Shown: positions 1-6,446 of the stretch, in pieces
How positions within the stretch are numbered: the stretch's first letter is position 1
Layout: every line of letters starts with the position of its first letter
DNA from: an uncultured Lachnospira sp.
GTDB taxonomy: Bacteria > Bacillota > Clostridia > Lachnospirales > Lachnospiraceae
DNA: 7,136 bases
Direction: 5' to 3'
Assembly (NCBI GenBank): GCA_910587485.1
Contig: CAJUKN010000003.1
Span: 1-7,136, forward strand
Notes under the pieces: generated by a model
What the model was told of the DNA's origin: nothing
Databases searched by the model: none
What the model saw: only the letters and a program-made list of their open reading frames with translations
Position numbers and translations under genes: made by a program

Positions 1-1131
1 TCATGCAATTGTATGGAAGGAAAACTATTTTATTATAATAACCATTTATATTGTATTGAGATAACGGCTGATAGAGATTACTACTTATATCAATATAATG
101 ATGCATTTAGTGATAAGAAATGTATGGCACATTTAGCATCCGTAAAAAACAAGCAAAATACAGTAATAGATGCAGGAGCTTGTTTGATATCAAACGGATA
201 TTTGTATTTTTTCACATCTACGATGGATGAACAGTATGCACAAAAAGGATTTATAGCAGATTTTCAATGCAATCGTATAAAGCTTGAAGAAAATGCTGTG
301 ATAGAACAACTTGGCGAATTTGAATTTCCGGGTGATTATGCGATGAAAGCAGGTGAATCCAATGGTTTTGCAATTTATTGCTCAAATGAAAATATTTATT
401 TTTATGCAGGTGGAACGATTCGGTGGCATTCTAAAGAGAATAGAGTACAATATAGAGTTGCAAAATTTGATGTTCAGTCAAACAGCTTTGATATGATATG
501 GACATATACAGGAGATGAGGTACATGATGTATTGGGTAAAGATACAGGCAATGTAAATGTTTTTTCAGGTGGAGAATATGTCCGGATGGATTCGTATGGC
601 AATTTTTATATATTAACTGCATCGGAGAACGATGTAAATATAAACGTAAGTATGATTGTTAAGGTGAATTTTGAAAATAATACGTCAAGCGTGATTTATA
701 AAACGCTAAAAGAACAAATATATTCATTGCAAAGTGATGATGAAATGCTATATTTCTTTGAATCAACATCAGGTAGAGATACAACATCTTGGCTGACAGC
801 GATTCATATGGATGGAACGATTCAATCAAGCCTAGAACTTCAATATGACGAAGAATACTTATCTTATATGGAGAACTATTATAAAAACTTTCCAGATGCT
901 AATGCAGTAAAGCCAAGTGCAAGTCATTTGATTATTTGTGGTATTGATGATAGATTTATATTACTAAAATGTCCAGAGATAAGCAATGTATTTAAAGGTC
1001 TAACATCATCAAATATTTATAAAATAAGTGGAAGCATGGATAAAATAGCAGGGGTAGGAGTTATTAATAAAAGTGAATATTTAAAGAACGAAGAAACATC
1101 TATAAAGCAGATATATCAATGTGTATTATAA
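1..1131 (+). CDS. Beta-propeller-like (DUF5050-like) protein, 5' end outside window
   Basis: The reading frame is open to base 1. The first in-frame ATG (13) has no ribosome binding site in the 12 bases before it, and the codons ahead of it (Ser-Cys-Asn-Cys) read as coding, so this is probably the C-terminal ~376 residues of a longer protein. Numbered from the ATG at 13, strand-like units with the pattern 'x-L/I-Y-F/Y' recur near residues 4-17, 62-71, 124-138, 193-206, 243-256 and 312-320, typically 45-70 residues apart. This resembles propeller blades of the DUF5050 kind found in clostridial surface or lipoproteins. No enzyme motif or membrane segment is visible in this part; any signal peptide or lipobox would lie upstream. 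A strong terminator follows, so it is transcribed apart from the ABC genes downstream. Such proteins do occur near ABC transporter genes, but a link here is inference. The fold assignment is by pattern only; the function is unknown. Confidence 0.7.
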   Translation, partial: SCNCMEGKLFYYNNHLYCIEITADRDYYLYQYNDAFSDKKCMAHLASVKNKQNTVIDAGACLISNGYLYFFTSTMDEQYAQKGFIADFQCNRIKLEENAVIEQLGEFEFPGDYAMKAGESNGFAIYCSNENIYFYAGGTIRWHSKENRVQYRVAKFDVQSNSFDMIWTYTGDEVHDVLGKDTGNVNVFSGGEYVRMDSYGNFYILTASENDVNINVSMIVKVNFENNTSSVIYKTLKEQIYSLQSDDEMLYFFESTSGRDTTSWLTAIHMDGTIQSSLELQYDEEYLSYMENYYKNFPDANAVKPSASHLIICGIDDRFILLKCPEISNVFKGLTSSNIYKISGSMDKIAGVGVINKSEYLKNEETSIKQIYQCVL

Positions 1132-1140
1132 AATAAAAAA

Positions 1141-1184
1141 CAGGGTTAAGCAATGGTATCAAGGCTTAATCCTGCTATTTTTTT
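1141..1184 (+). terminator. Intrinsic terminator after the propeller-like gene
   Basis: An 11-base stem (1141-1151, CAGGGTTAAGC, with 1164-1174, GCTTAATCCTG) has one G-U pair and a 12-base loop. It starts 9 bases after the stop codon and is followed by a run of seven T (1178-1184). The A-rich run just before the stem (1131-1140) could give a U tract on the opposite strand, so it may also work in reverse. Confidence 0.88.
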
Positions 1185-1265
1185 ATATGAAAATATAGCA
1201 TAATAAATCAAAAGCCATCAATAAACAGAGATTAAATATATTAAAATATAAAGGTTGGATTACTG

Positions 1266-3488
1266 ATGAATGAAATTAAACGTATTTACAATATAAAAAC
1301 GCTGCTGCTTTTTGGAATATTATTATTGTTAAATGGTATTGTTATTATCAATGGAAATAAAGATACCAATGTGGCACGAATTTATGATGAGATGATACAG
1401 ATTTTAGATAATAATTATGCAGATAGTACATCTTGTGTAGAATCAGCTACAAAAACATGGGAGCAGTATTTTAAGGATTATGGTATTAATAGCAGTGATA
1501 AATCAGCAGAAACTTTGTCAGCAAAAGAGGCAAGGCAACTGCTTATAACAAATGCCAACTATATTGATAATTTTAAAACGGAAATTTTAAAAAAAGAACA
1601 AACCGCTTTGTTATATGCAAAATCAGGAACATATAAAACGAATAGCTTTGAATATATGAATATTCTAAAAACAAAAGATGATTTATTGGCTCTCACAGAT
1701 TTAGATGTAAAACTAAGTAATGGCATATGGCTTGAAAAATTATATCAAAATGATTATATTCATATTTATGTGCTGCTCATTTGCTTTTTAACTGTGTATT
1801 ATTTTTTCATAGAAAGAAAAAATGGATTGTATTATATTATTCATGCTTCATCAAATGGCAGAGGAAAACTGTTTTTAAAGCGGTGTGGTATTTTATTTAT
1901 ACAATCTTTATTGATGAATGTTATCTTTTATTTTGAAGCAGTACTATTGCTATTAAATATATATGGAGGAAAGAATGCAATAAATGTTGTAGCAGCCAGT
2001 GATGAGTATTTTCTTTTGACGACAGGGGCATTAACTAGAATTGAATTTGTGGGTGTGTTGGTTTTGTTGTCATCGATTGCAAGTACAACGCTTTCATTGC
2101 TGTTATGGCTTATATTGTCATGCTTTAGTAATATAAATGTTGGTATATTTATATATGGGTTTGTTTGTGGAATCGACATTGTGTTATATAAGTTTATATC
2201 TGTTAAATCTGCACTAAGAGCATTACGATTTATAAATATATATTATTTGTTTTTTCCGAATAAATCGCTGGGGTATTATAACTGGGGATACTCATGGGGA
2301 ATTACAACGGTTGCTGTGACAATAGTGGCGTTTACATTATTAATAGGCACATTAGCATTAATCATAAATGTCTATCGTACTATCAATCAATATTTTAATG
2401 GGCGTGAAAATGTAATTGAAGTCCTTTTAAAAAAAATATTTGTATTGTTTATGCGATTAATCGAAAAAACGCCAAATATGATAAAGGAAATATATAAAGT
2501 ACTTATTTCGCAAAGAATTGGGATGGTTTTGCTTGTACTTATATATATTGCATTAACAATACAACCAAGAGTTGGTGTAATATATGATGCAAAGAAAAGT
2601 TATCTTTCAGGATATTATAAAACGGCAGAAGGATTAAGTTATGGTTCTAAACTGGAATCCATATACAATGATTATTTAAATGATTATAATCAATTTGTTG
2701 AAGAGATGGATTATAGTATTGAAAATGCAGAAGCGCTTATAGAGAACAGAAAAGATATGATTACAGATATTCAACAACATGTGGAATTTGTAAAAAAAAT
2801 GAATGAACAAGGAACAAAATCTGTTGTACTAAAACCCTATGAATATATGGAAGCAATAGGCAGTAAAGAAAGTAATAACCAAAAAGAATTAGCATTATTG
2901 AATGTTTTAGCAGCTATTGTTATTGCATGTGGATTTATTTCATATGAAAAAAAAGTATTGATACATAAAACAATATTAGCATATGAAAATCGAAGAAAAT
3001 GGCTTGTAAAGAAAATGATAACAAATGGTATACTTGTTATGATGTTTGCATGTATCACATATGGTATTTACTATTACAAATTGAGCAGAGTGTATCATTT
3101 TGAAAAGATATTATCACCTTTGAAAAGTCTGCCTGCATTTAGTGATTTTATTATTAATCCGTCTATTATTGGATTTATTATAATAGATTTTTTAGTTAAG
3201 ATTATAATTTTTATTTGTATTCAGGCAGTTGTTCATTGGATTTCCATTTATGTTAAATATCTATTTTGTTTTTTTGGAGGCATGGCTATTACTATACCAC
3301 AGTTATTGTATATGATAGGATTTGATTATTTGGATAAATTTTGTATTGGTAAATATATTGCATTTTTTCCATGTTTTTTAGATGGGCAAAATGCAATGAT
3401 TCTATATTGTTTATTTGTGATTGTTCTTTTCATAGCTGGCATTAGTTCAGTTATTTTTATTCTAAGAAAAGAAACAATGGATAGTTAA
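1266..3488 (+). CDS. ABC-2-type transporter permease, internally duplicated
   Basis: This 740-residue integral membrane protein is the probable channel of an ABC transporter with the ATPase encoded 26 bases downstream. Hydrophobic segments lie near residues 12-29, 165-182, 209-231, 260-285, 290-308 and 345-370, then near 418-432, 542-559, 585-605, 635-660, 668-690 and 705-730. Each half begins with one membrane span, then a polar, partly helical region outside the membrane (about 31-164 and 433-540), then a group of spans. After the second span of each half comes the same cytoplasmic motif (E183...A194..N197.R199..L202..K205 and E561...A572..N575.R577..L580..K583), which matches the E...G......R......K pattern of ABC-2 permeases. 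One chain may thus stand in for a permease dimer. The start at 1266 has a modest ribosome binding site (AAGG, 1251-1254). The substrate is unknown; export of a peptide or lipid is a guess from the family. Confidence 0.85.
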   Translation: MNEIKRIYNIKTLLLFGILLLLNGIVIINGNKDTNVARIYDEMIQILDNNYADSTSCVESATKTWEQYFKDYGINSSDKSAETLSAKEARQLLITNANYIDNFKTEILKKEQTALLYAKSGTYKTNSFEYMNILKTKDDLLALTDLDVKLSNGIWLEKLYQNDYIHIYVLLICFLTVYYFFIERKNGLYYIIHASSNGRGKLFLKRCGILFIQSLLMNVIFYFEAVLLLLNIYGGKNAINVVAASDEYFLLTTGALTRIEFVGVLVLLSSIASTTLSLLLWLILSCFSNINVGIFIYGFVCGIDIVLYKFISVKSALRALRFINIYYLFFPNKSLGYYNWGYSWGITTVAVTIVAFTLLIGTLALIINVYRTINQYFNGRENVIEVLLKKIFVLFMRLIEKTPNMIKEIYKVLISQRIGMVLLVLIYIALTIQPRVGVIYDAKKSYLSGYYKTAEGLSYGSKLESIYNDYLNDYNQFVEEMDYSIENAEALIENRKDMITDIQQHVEFVKKMNEQGTKSVVLKPYEYMEAIGSKESNNQKELALLNVLAAIVIACGFISYEKKVLIHKTILAYENRRKWLVKKMITNGILVMMFACITYGIYYYKLSRVYHFEKILSPLKSLPAFSDFIINPSIIGFIIIDFLVKIIIFICIQAVVHWISIYVKYLFCFFGGMAITIPQLLYMIGFDYLDKFCIGKYIAFFPCFLDGQNAMILYCLFVIVLFIAGISSVIFILRKETMDS

Positions 3489-3502
3489 ACAGTAAAAATG
3501 AT

Positions 3503-3507
3503 AGGGG
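3503..3507 (+). promoter_or_regulatory. Ribosome binding site of the ABC ATPase gene
   Basis: AGGGG lies seven bases before the ATG at 3515. It fixes this start, and the 26-base gap from the permease stop supports co-transcription. Confidence 0.65.
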
Positions 3508-3514
3508 TAGATAA

Positions 3515-4456
3515 ATGAAACTGATAATTAAAGAATTAAAAAAGACATATGGTACAGTGCAGGCATTAAAAGGAATTACATATGTTTTTAAGCCGGGAAT
3601 TTATGGAATACTTGGTGCGAATGGTGCAGGAAAAAGCACAATGATAAATTTAATAACAGATAATATTAAAAGAGATAAAAATAGTGGGAGTATATTGTAT
3701 ATTGATGATGATTTTGAAGGAGAAGATTGTAGTGATAACAAAGCGGTTGATATTCTTAAACTTGGTAAGAAATTCAGAAAAAATATAGGGTATATGCCAC
3801 AGCAACAGGGATTTTATGAAGATTTTTCACCAAAGGCATTTCTTAAATATATGGCAGAAATAAAGGGAGTGAAAAAATTAAACATGAAAGAAGATACTGG
3901 AGATATAAAGGGATTTTCTGTTGATGAACAAATTAATGAGATTCTTAAAGTTGTCAATTTGACAAATGTTGCACATAAAAAAATTGGAGAATTTTCAGGG
4001 GGAATGAGGCAAAGAGTACTTTTGGCACAGGCACTTTTAGGAAATCCTAAAATTCTTATTCTTGATGAGCCAACAGCAGGACTTGACCCTAAGGAACGTA
4101 TTAGTATTAGAAATTATATAGCAGAGCTGTCAAAAAATAAAATTATTCTTTTTGCTACGCATGTAGTAAGTGATATTGAATGTATAGCAGATCAAGTTAT
4201 TCTCTTAAAAAGTGGAGAGATTATTGCTAAAGGAACATCTGCAGAATTAATAGAGACTATGTATGGTAAAGTGGGAGAAATTACCTGTACATTAGATGAG
4301 ATAGAAGAATTGCAGAGAAAGTATAAGGTTGGAAATGTGAGACAAAAAAAGAATGGACTGGTTCTTAGAATTGTTGGAGATGAATTGCCAGCTGAAGCAG
4401 AAATTGTAGATAATAATCTGGATTTGGAGGATGTTTATTTATATTATTTTGAATAG
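3515..4456 (+). CDS. ABC transporter ATP-binding protein
   Basis: This cytoplasmic ATPase subunit binds and hydrolyses ATP to power the adjacent permease. All nucleotide-binding motifs are present: Walker A G34-ANGAGKST, a Q-loop in GYMPQQQ (Q96), the ABC signature FSGGMRQR (160-167), Walker B ILILDE (180-185) with catalytic E185, the D-loop at GLD (189-191), and the switch histidine H216 in FATHVVSD. The protein has 313 residues, with a C-terminal extension of about 70 residues after the catalytic core, as in many ABC-2 (CcmA/multidrug-like) ATPases. Two stretches look inserted: an acidic one between Walker A and the Q-loop (about 58-88, many D/E) and a lysine-rich, acidic one after the Q-loop (about 118-136). 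The order permease-ATPase and the 26-base gap indicate one operon. The family is certain; the substrate is unknown. Confidence 0.96.
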   Translation: MKLIIKELKKTYGTVQALKGITYVFKPGIYGILGANGAGKSTMINLITDNIKRDKNSGSILYIDDDFEGEDCSDNKAVDILKLGKKFRKNIGYMPQQQGFYEDFSPKAFLKYMAEIKGVKKLNMKEDTGDIKGFSVDEQINEILKVVNLTNVAHKKIGEFSGGMRQRVLLAQALLGNPKILILDEPTAGLDPKERISIRNYIAELSKNKIILFATHVVSDIECIADQVILLKSGEIIAKGTSAELIETMYGKVGEITCTLDEIEELQRKYKVGNVRQKKNGLVLRIVGDELPAEAEIVDNNLDLEDVYLYYFE

Positions 4457-4465
4457 CTTAATGAT

Positions 4466-4487
4466 ATGGTTACCATTCAGAATGGAG
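4466..4487 (+). promoter_or_regulatory. Overlapping short palindromes at the ribosome binding site of the zinc-ribbon gene
   Basis: Two small inverted repeats share bases: ATGG/CCAT (4466-4469 with 4473-4476) and CCATT/AATGG (4473-4477 with 4481-4485). The second covers the GG of the Shine-Dalgarno GGAG (4484-4487) that precedes the ATG at 4495. They could form in turn and tune translation, but the stems are only four or five base pairs, so chance is quite possible. Confidence 0.25.
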
Positions 4488-4494
4488 ATATAGT

Positions 4495-4725
4495 ATGAAA
4501 AATAATAAGGGAGAGCTATATTTGCAATCTTATCCTAAATTAAGAAAATGGATAAATGAATGTCAAATTTGTCATTCAAAAGGATATAAGCCTGATATGC
4601 CTAAGCATATTGCAAATCCTAATTCCTTGGCGGGATATTTTATAAGAAAATATTTTAAACCTCTTGAAGTCAATGAGATGTCTATATGTACGCAATGTGC
4701 TAAATTTTATTCCTGTAAGGATTAA
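4495..4725 (+). CDS. Small zinc-ribbon-like protein, function unknown
   Basis: This 76-residue soluble protein carries two Cys pairs, C23-x2-C26 and C65-x2-C68, plus C74. Spacing of the pairs by about 38 residues suggests a four-Cys zinc-binding fold. Between the pairs is a K/Y/P-rich stretch with GYKPDMP (30-36) and then a helix-like YFIRKYFKPLEVNE (48-61). The N-terminal part has a YPKLRKWINEC pattern that I associate with small uncharacterised bacterial proteins with the same two CxxC pairs, though I cannot name a family. The start has GGAG at 4484-4487. It begins 38 bases after the ATPase stop and is probably the last gene of the ABC operon. No helix-turn-helix, catalytic site or membrane span is visible. 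A metal-binding regulatory or structural role is possible but unproven. Confidence 0.7.
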   Translation: MKNNKGELYLQSYPKLRKWINECQICHSKGYKPDMPKHIANPNSLAGYFIRKYFKPLEVNEMSICTQCAKFYSCKD

Positions 4726-4743
4726 ATATGCTATTAGCGTATA

Positions 4744-4770
4744 ATAAATATTTGGTAAAAAAATATTTAT
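4744..4770. repeat. Perfect AT-only inverted repeat
   Basis: ATAAATATTT (4744-4753) is repeated inverted at 4761-4770, with a seven-base centre (GGTAAAA). It lies 18 bases after the zinc-ribbon gene stop. A G+C-free stem with no T run after it is a poor terminator; it could be a protein-binding site, a weak 3'-end hairpin, or chance in AT-rich DNA. Confidence 0.4.
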
Positions 4771-4885
4771 AAATATATAATATATAAAAGGGGTAAGATT
4801 TTCAATCTGACCATAAAAAATAAATCAAAACTGAATATTTTAATATAGCCACTTTACAAATATAATGCACTCCAATGATATGTAT

Positions 4886-4891
4886 TATAAT
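4886..4891 (+). promoter_or_regulatory. Candidate -10 element for the hydrolase/S-component unit
   Basis: There is a perfect TATAAT, but no good -35 box 16-18 bases upstream (the best TTTACA, 4853-4858, is 27 bases away). Another TATAAT at 4861-4866 is equally possible. If 4886-4891 is used, the transcript would start near 4898, just before the 4905-4937 hairpin. Confidence 0.3.
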
Positions 4892-4904
4892 AATTGCCAA
4901 TCTG

Positions 4905-4937
4905 TTTGATATGTAGGAATTGTGCCTTCATATCAAA
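4905..4937 (+). promoter_or_regulatory. Inverted repeat/RNA hairpin before the amidohydrolase gene
   Basis: TTTGATATG (4905-4913) pairs perfectly with CATATCAAA (4929-4937). Inside, after one T-T mismatch, AGG (4915-4917) pairs with CCT (4925-4927), leaving a seven-base loop. No T run follows, so it is not a terminator. It ends 13 bases before the GGAGGG ribosome binding site, so it may be an operator or a leader hairpin acting on translation. Confidence 0.55.
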
Positions 4938-4950
4938 TAAATAGGAGAAT

Positions 4951-4956
4951 GGAGGG
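4951..4956 (+). promoter_or_regulatory. Strong ribosome binding site with short spacing
   Basis: GGAGGG lies only three bases from the ATG at 4960. A second AGGAG (4943-4947) sits 12 bases from it. The pair supports the chosen start. Confidence 0.6.
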
Positions 4957-4959
4957 AAA

Positions 4960-5706
4960 ATGTTTGCAAAATTTAAAAAGATAGATATGCACTCGCATAT
5001 AGGAACTTGGGGCGCACCATTTAATATTCATATAGATGCGCAAAATCTTGTTCAACAGATGGAAGAATATCATATTGTAAAAACGGTTTTATGTTCATCA
5101 AATTCATACAATAATGAGGAAACCTTAGAGGCATATAGACAATATCCAACATCTATTATTCCAATAGCGCGAATTGATTGCTCTAAGGGAAAAAAAGCAT
5201 ACGATGAATTAGAACATTATATTCGAGATGAGCATTTTCAGGGCGGAAAGATACAATCGCTATTTGATGGCTATGCCGTTGATGCTCCTTGTGTTGACCC
5301 TGCTGCTGAAATCTGTGCATATTATGGAAAGCCATTTTTTGTGCATTCTGGTCATGCGCCATTTTCATTGCCATGGCAAATTGGACTTTTGGCAGAACGA
5401 CACCCAACATTAAAGATATGTATGCTTCATATGGGGCATGGAAATGGAATTTATGTAGATGCAGCGCTAACAATGGCTAAAAAATATTCTAATATATGGC
5501 TTGAAACCTCTGGAACATCAATGAGCGTTCAAATTCGCAACGCATATGAGAATGTGGCACAAAACAAAATTATGTTTGGACTGGATACACCATTTCATGC
5601 ACCATCTGTAGAAATACAAAAAATTCAAGCATGTGGTATAGATGAAGATGGAATGAATCGAATATTTTATAAAAATGCTTGTGAATTTATGAATATAGAG
5701 ATATAA
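4960..5706 (+). CDS. Metal-dependent amidohydrolase (TIM barrel, amidohydrolase family 2 type)
   Basis: This 248-residue soluble enzyme of the amidohydrolase superfamily probably hydrolyses or decarboxylates a small molecule with a divalent metal. The N-terminal metal motif is DMHSHIG (D9, H11, H13). Other expected ligands are H129 in FFVHSGH (126-132), H157 in MLHMGHGNG (155-163) and D209 in FGLDTPF (206-212) at the end of the last barrel strands. This order fits the PF04909 kind of fold, and the length is typical or slightly short. No signal peptide is present. The next gene, an ECF S component, starts 21 bases after the stop, so the two are probably co-transcribed and the enzyme may process the imported compound. 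The family is clear from the motif set; the substrate is unknown, and members range from hydrolases to decarboxylases. Confidence 0.88.
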   Translation: MFAKFKKIDMHSHIGTWGAPFNIHIDAQNLVQQMEEYHIVKTVLCSSNSYNNEETLEAYRQYPTSIIPIARIDCSKGKKAYDELEHYIRDEHFQGGKIQSLFDGYAVDAPCVDPAAEICAYYGKPFFVHSGHAPFSLPWQIGLLAERHPTLKICMLHMGHGNGIYVDAALTMAKKYSNIWLETSGTSMSVQIRNAYENVAQNKIMFGLDTPFHAPSVEIQKIQACGIDEDGMNRIFYKNACEFMNIEI

Positions 5707-5727
5707 ATAAAAGAGGTATAAAAAAGT

Positions 5728-6291
5728 ATGGAAAAGACAATTTTAAATAAAAAACAGCATTTAAAGCAAAATCATACAACAAGTTCTGTAAAAATATATG
5801 ATATTGTAATTACTGGATTGATGGCAGCCTTGGTATTTGTAGGAACGTATTTTTTTAAAATTCCTACGTCATTTGGATATACGCATCTTGGGGACTGCAT
5901 GATTATTCTTACTGTATGTATGTTTGGCACAAGAAAAGGCGTGCTGGCAGGCGCGATTGGAGCAGGATTATCAGACCTGTTAGGAGGTTATACGATATGG
6001 GTGCTTCCAACAATGCTTTTTAAAGGCATATGGGCATTGCTTATGGGAATTGTGGCATATAAGTTGCTGCCAAAGGTAAAGTTTAATTGGCTGATAGGGG
6101 CTATTGTGGGTGCAGTAGTGCATATTGCTTTATATACATTAATTAAGATTCCTCTTTATGGCTTGGAATATGCGATGATTAGAATCCCTATTATAACAGG
6201 GCAGACTATATGCGGTATTGTTTTTGGAAGTGCTTTATATATGTTTGTAAAATCATCAGGTATCTTAAGAAATGTTGTCAAAAATAAATAA
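5728..6291 (+). CDS. ECF transporter S component (PF07155-like)
   Basis: This 187-residue membrane protein is the substrate-binding subunit of an energy-coupling factor (ECF) importer. A polar, Lys-rich N-terminus (1-21) precedes about six hydrophobic segments (near 23-43, 56-68, 71-88, 92-114, 121-140, 153-174). Family-type motifs are the first-helix GLMAAL (30-35, small residues suited to packing on EcfT), KIPTSFGYTHLGD (44-56), GAIGAGLSDLLGGY (75-88) and the following PTMLFKG (94-100). Together these match PF07155 S components, some of which have been linked to pyridoxine or HMP uptake. No EcfA, EcfA' or EcfT gene is in the window, so it likely belongs to the group II type that shares an ECF module encoded elsewhere. 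RBS AAGAGG (5711-5716) fixes the start. The substrate is not determinable here. Confidence 0.88.
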   Translation: MEKTILNKKQHLKQNHTTSSVKIYDIVITGLMAALVFVGTYFFKIPTSFGYTHLGDCMIILTVCMFGTRKGVLAGAIGAGLSDLLGGYTIWVLPTMLFKGIWALLMGIVAYKLLPKVKFNWLIGAIVGAVVHIALYTLIKIPLYGLEYAMIRIPIITGQTICGIVFGSALYMFVKSSGILRNVVKNK

Positions 6292-6446
6292 TGATTTAAC
6301 CTCATTAAGCAAGAGTTTAACTTGATTTTGGCAAATAATAAGTTAAGGAAGCATTTATATACGTTCTTTTTGGAATGAAGCATCTGCTAAAAATGAACCT
6401 ATAAATATATATTTCTGAAGCATAAAAATATTTTATGGTGGTAAAG
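6292..6446 (+). other. Spacer with three GAAGCAT repeats
   Basis: No gene is seen. The heptamer GAAGCAT occurs at 6348-6354, 6377-6383 and 6417-6423. A weak stem (6289-6294 TAATGA with 6302-6307 TCATTA) straddles the S-component stop codon and has no T run after it. The region TTGGCA (6328-6333) resembles a -35 box, but the nearest TATA-like stretch (6354-6360) is about 20 bases on, so no promoter is called. Confidence 0.4.

Larger units (their letters stand above)
4726..4959 (+). other. AT-rich spacer between two transcription units
   Basis: There is no convincing gene here. It contains an AT-only inverted repeat (4744-4770), a candidate -10 element (4886-4891), an inverted repeat before the next gene (4905-4937) and that gene's ribosome binding site. 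I looked for the conserved cores of TPP, FMN and preQ1 riboswitches and did not see them. No T-run terminator is evident after the zinc-ribbon gene, so read-through from the ABC operon is possible. Confidence 0.6.

Noticed and set aside
13..15. ATG at 13 as the true start of the propeller-like gene
   Set aside because: The frame is open upstream to base 1 and the 12 bases before it contain no ribosome binding site, so the gene is treated as cut by the window edge.
1928..3058. Minus-strand ORFs within the permease gene
   Set aside because: They are shadows of the permease frame, with no recognisable product.
4728..4772. 14-codon ORF after the zinc-ribbon gene (ATG at 4728, AAGGA at 4716-4720)
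   Set aside because: It is too short, of simple AT composition, and its only ribosome-binding-like bases are inside the previous gene's coding end.
4726..4959. Riboswitch ahead of the hydrolase/S-component unit
   Set aside because: The conserved cores expected for TPP, FMN or preQ1 riboswitches are not visible; only the simple 4905-4937 hairpin is. A covariance-model search would settle it.
5183..5473. 96-codon minus-strand ORF and 61-codon plus-strand ORF inside the hydrolase gene
   Set aside because: They lie wholly within a gene with clear catalytic motifs and show no motifs or ribosome binding sites of their own.
6289..6324. Terminator after the S-component gene
   Set aside because: Only short AT-rich stems (six and four base pairs) are found and neither is followed by a proper T run.
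6328..6360. Promoter TTGGCA ... TTTATAT before the 143-residue protein gene
   Set aside because: The spacing between the boxes is about 20 bases, longer than a standard promoter; only a MerR-type site would fit and nothing else supports that.
6435..6446. Longer start (ATG at 6435) for the 143-residue protein
   Set aside because: No ribosome binding site precedes it, whereas GGTGGT stands at a usable distance from the ATG at 6447.
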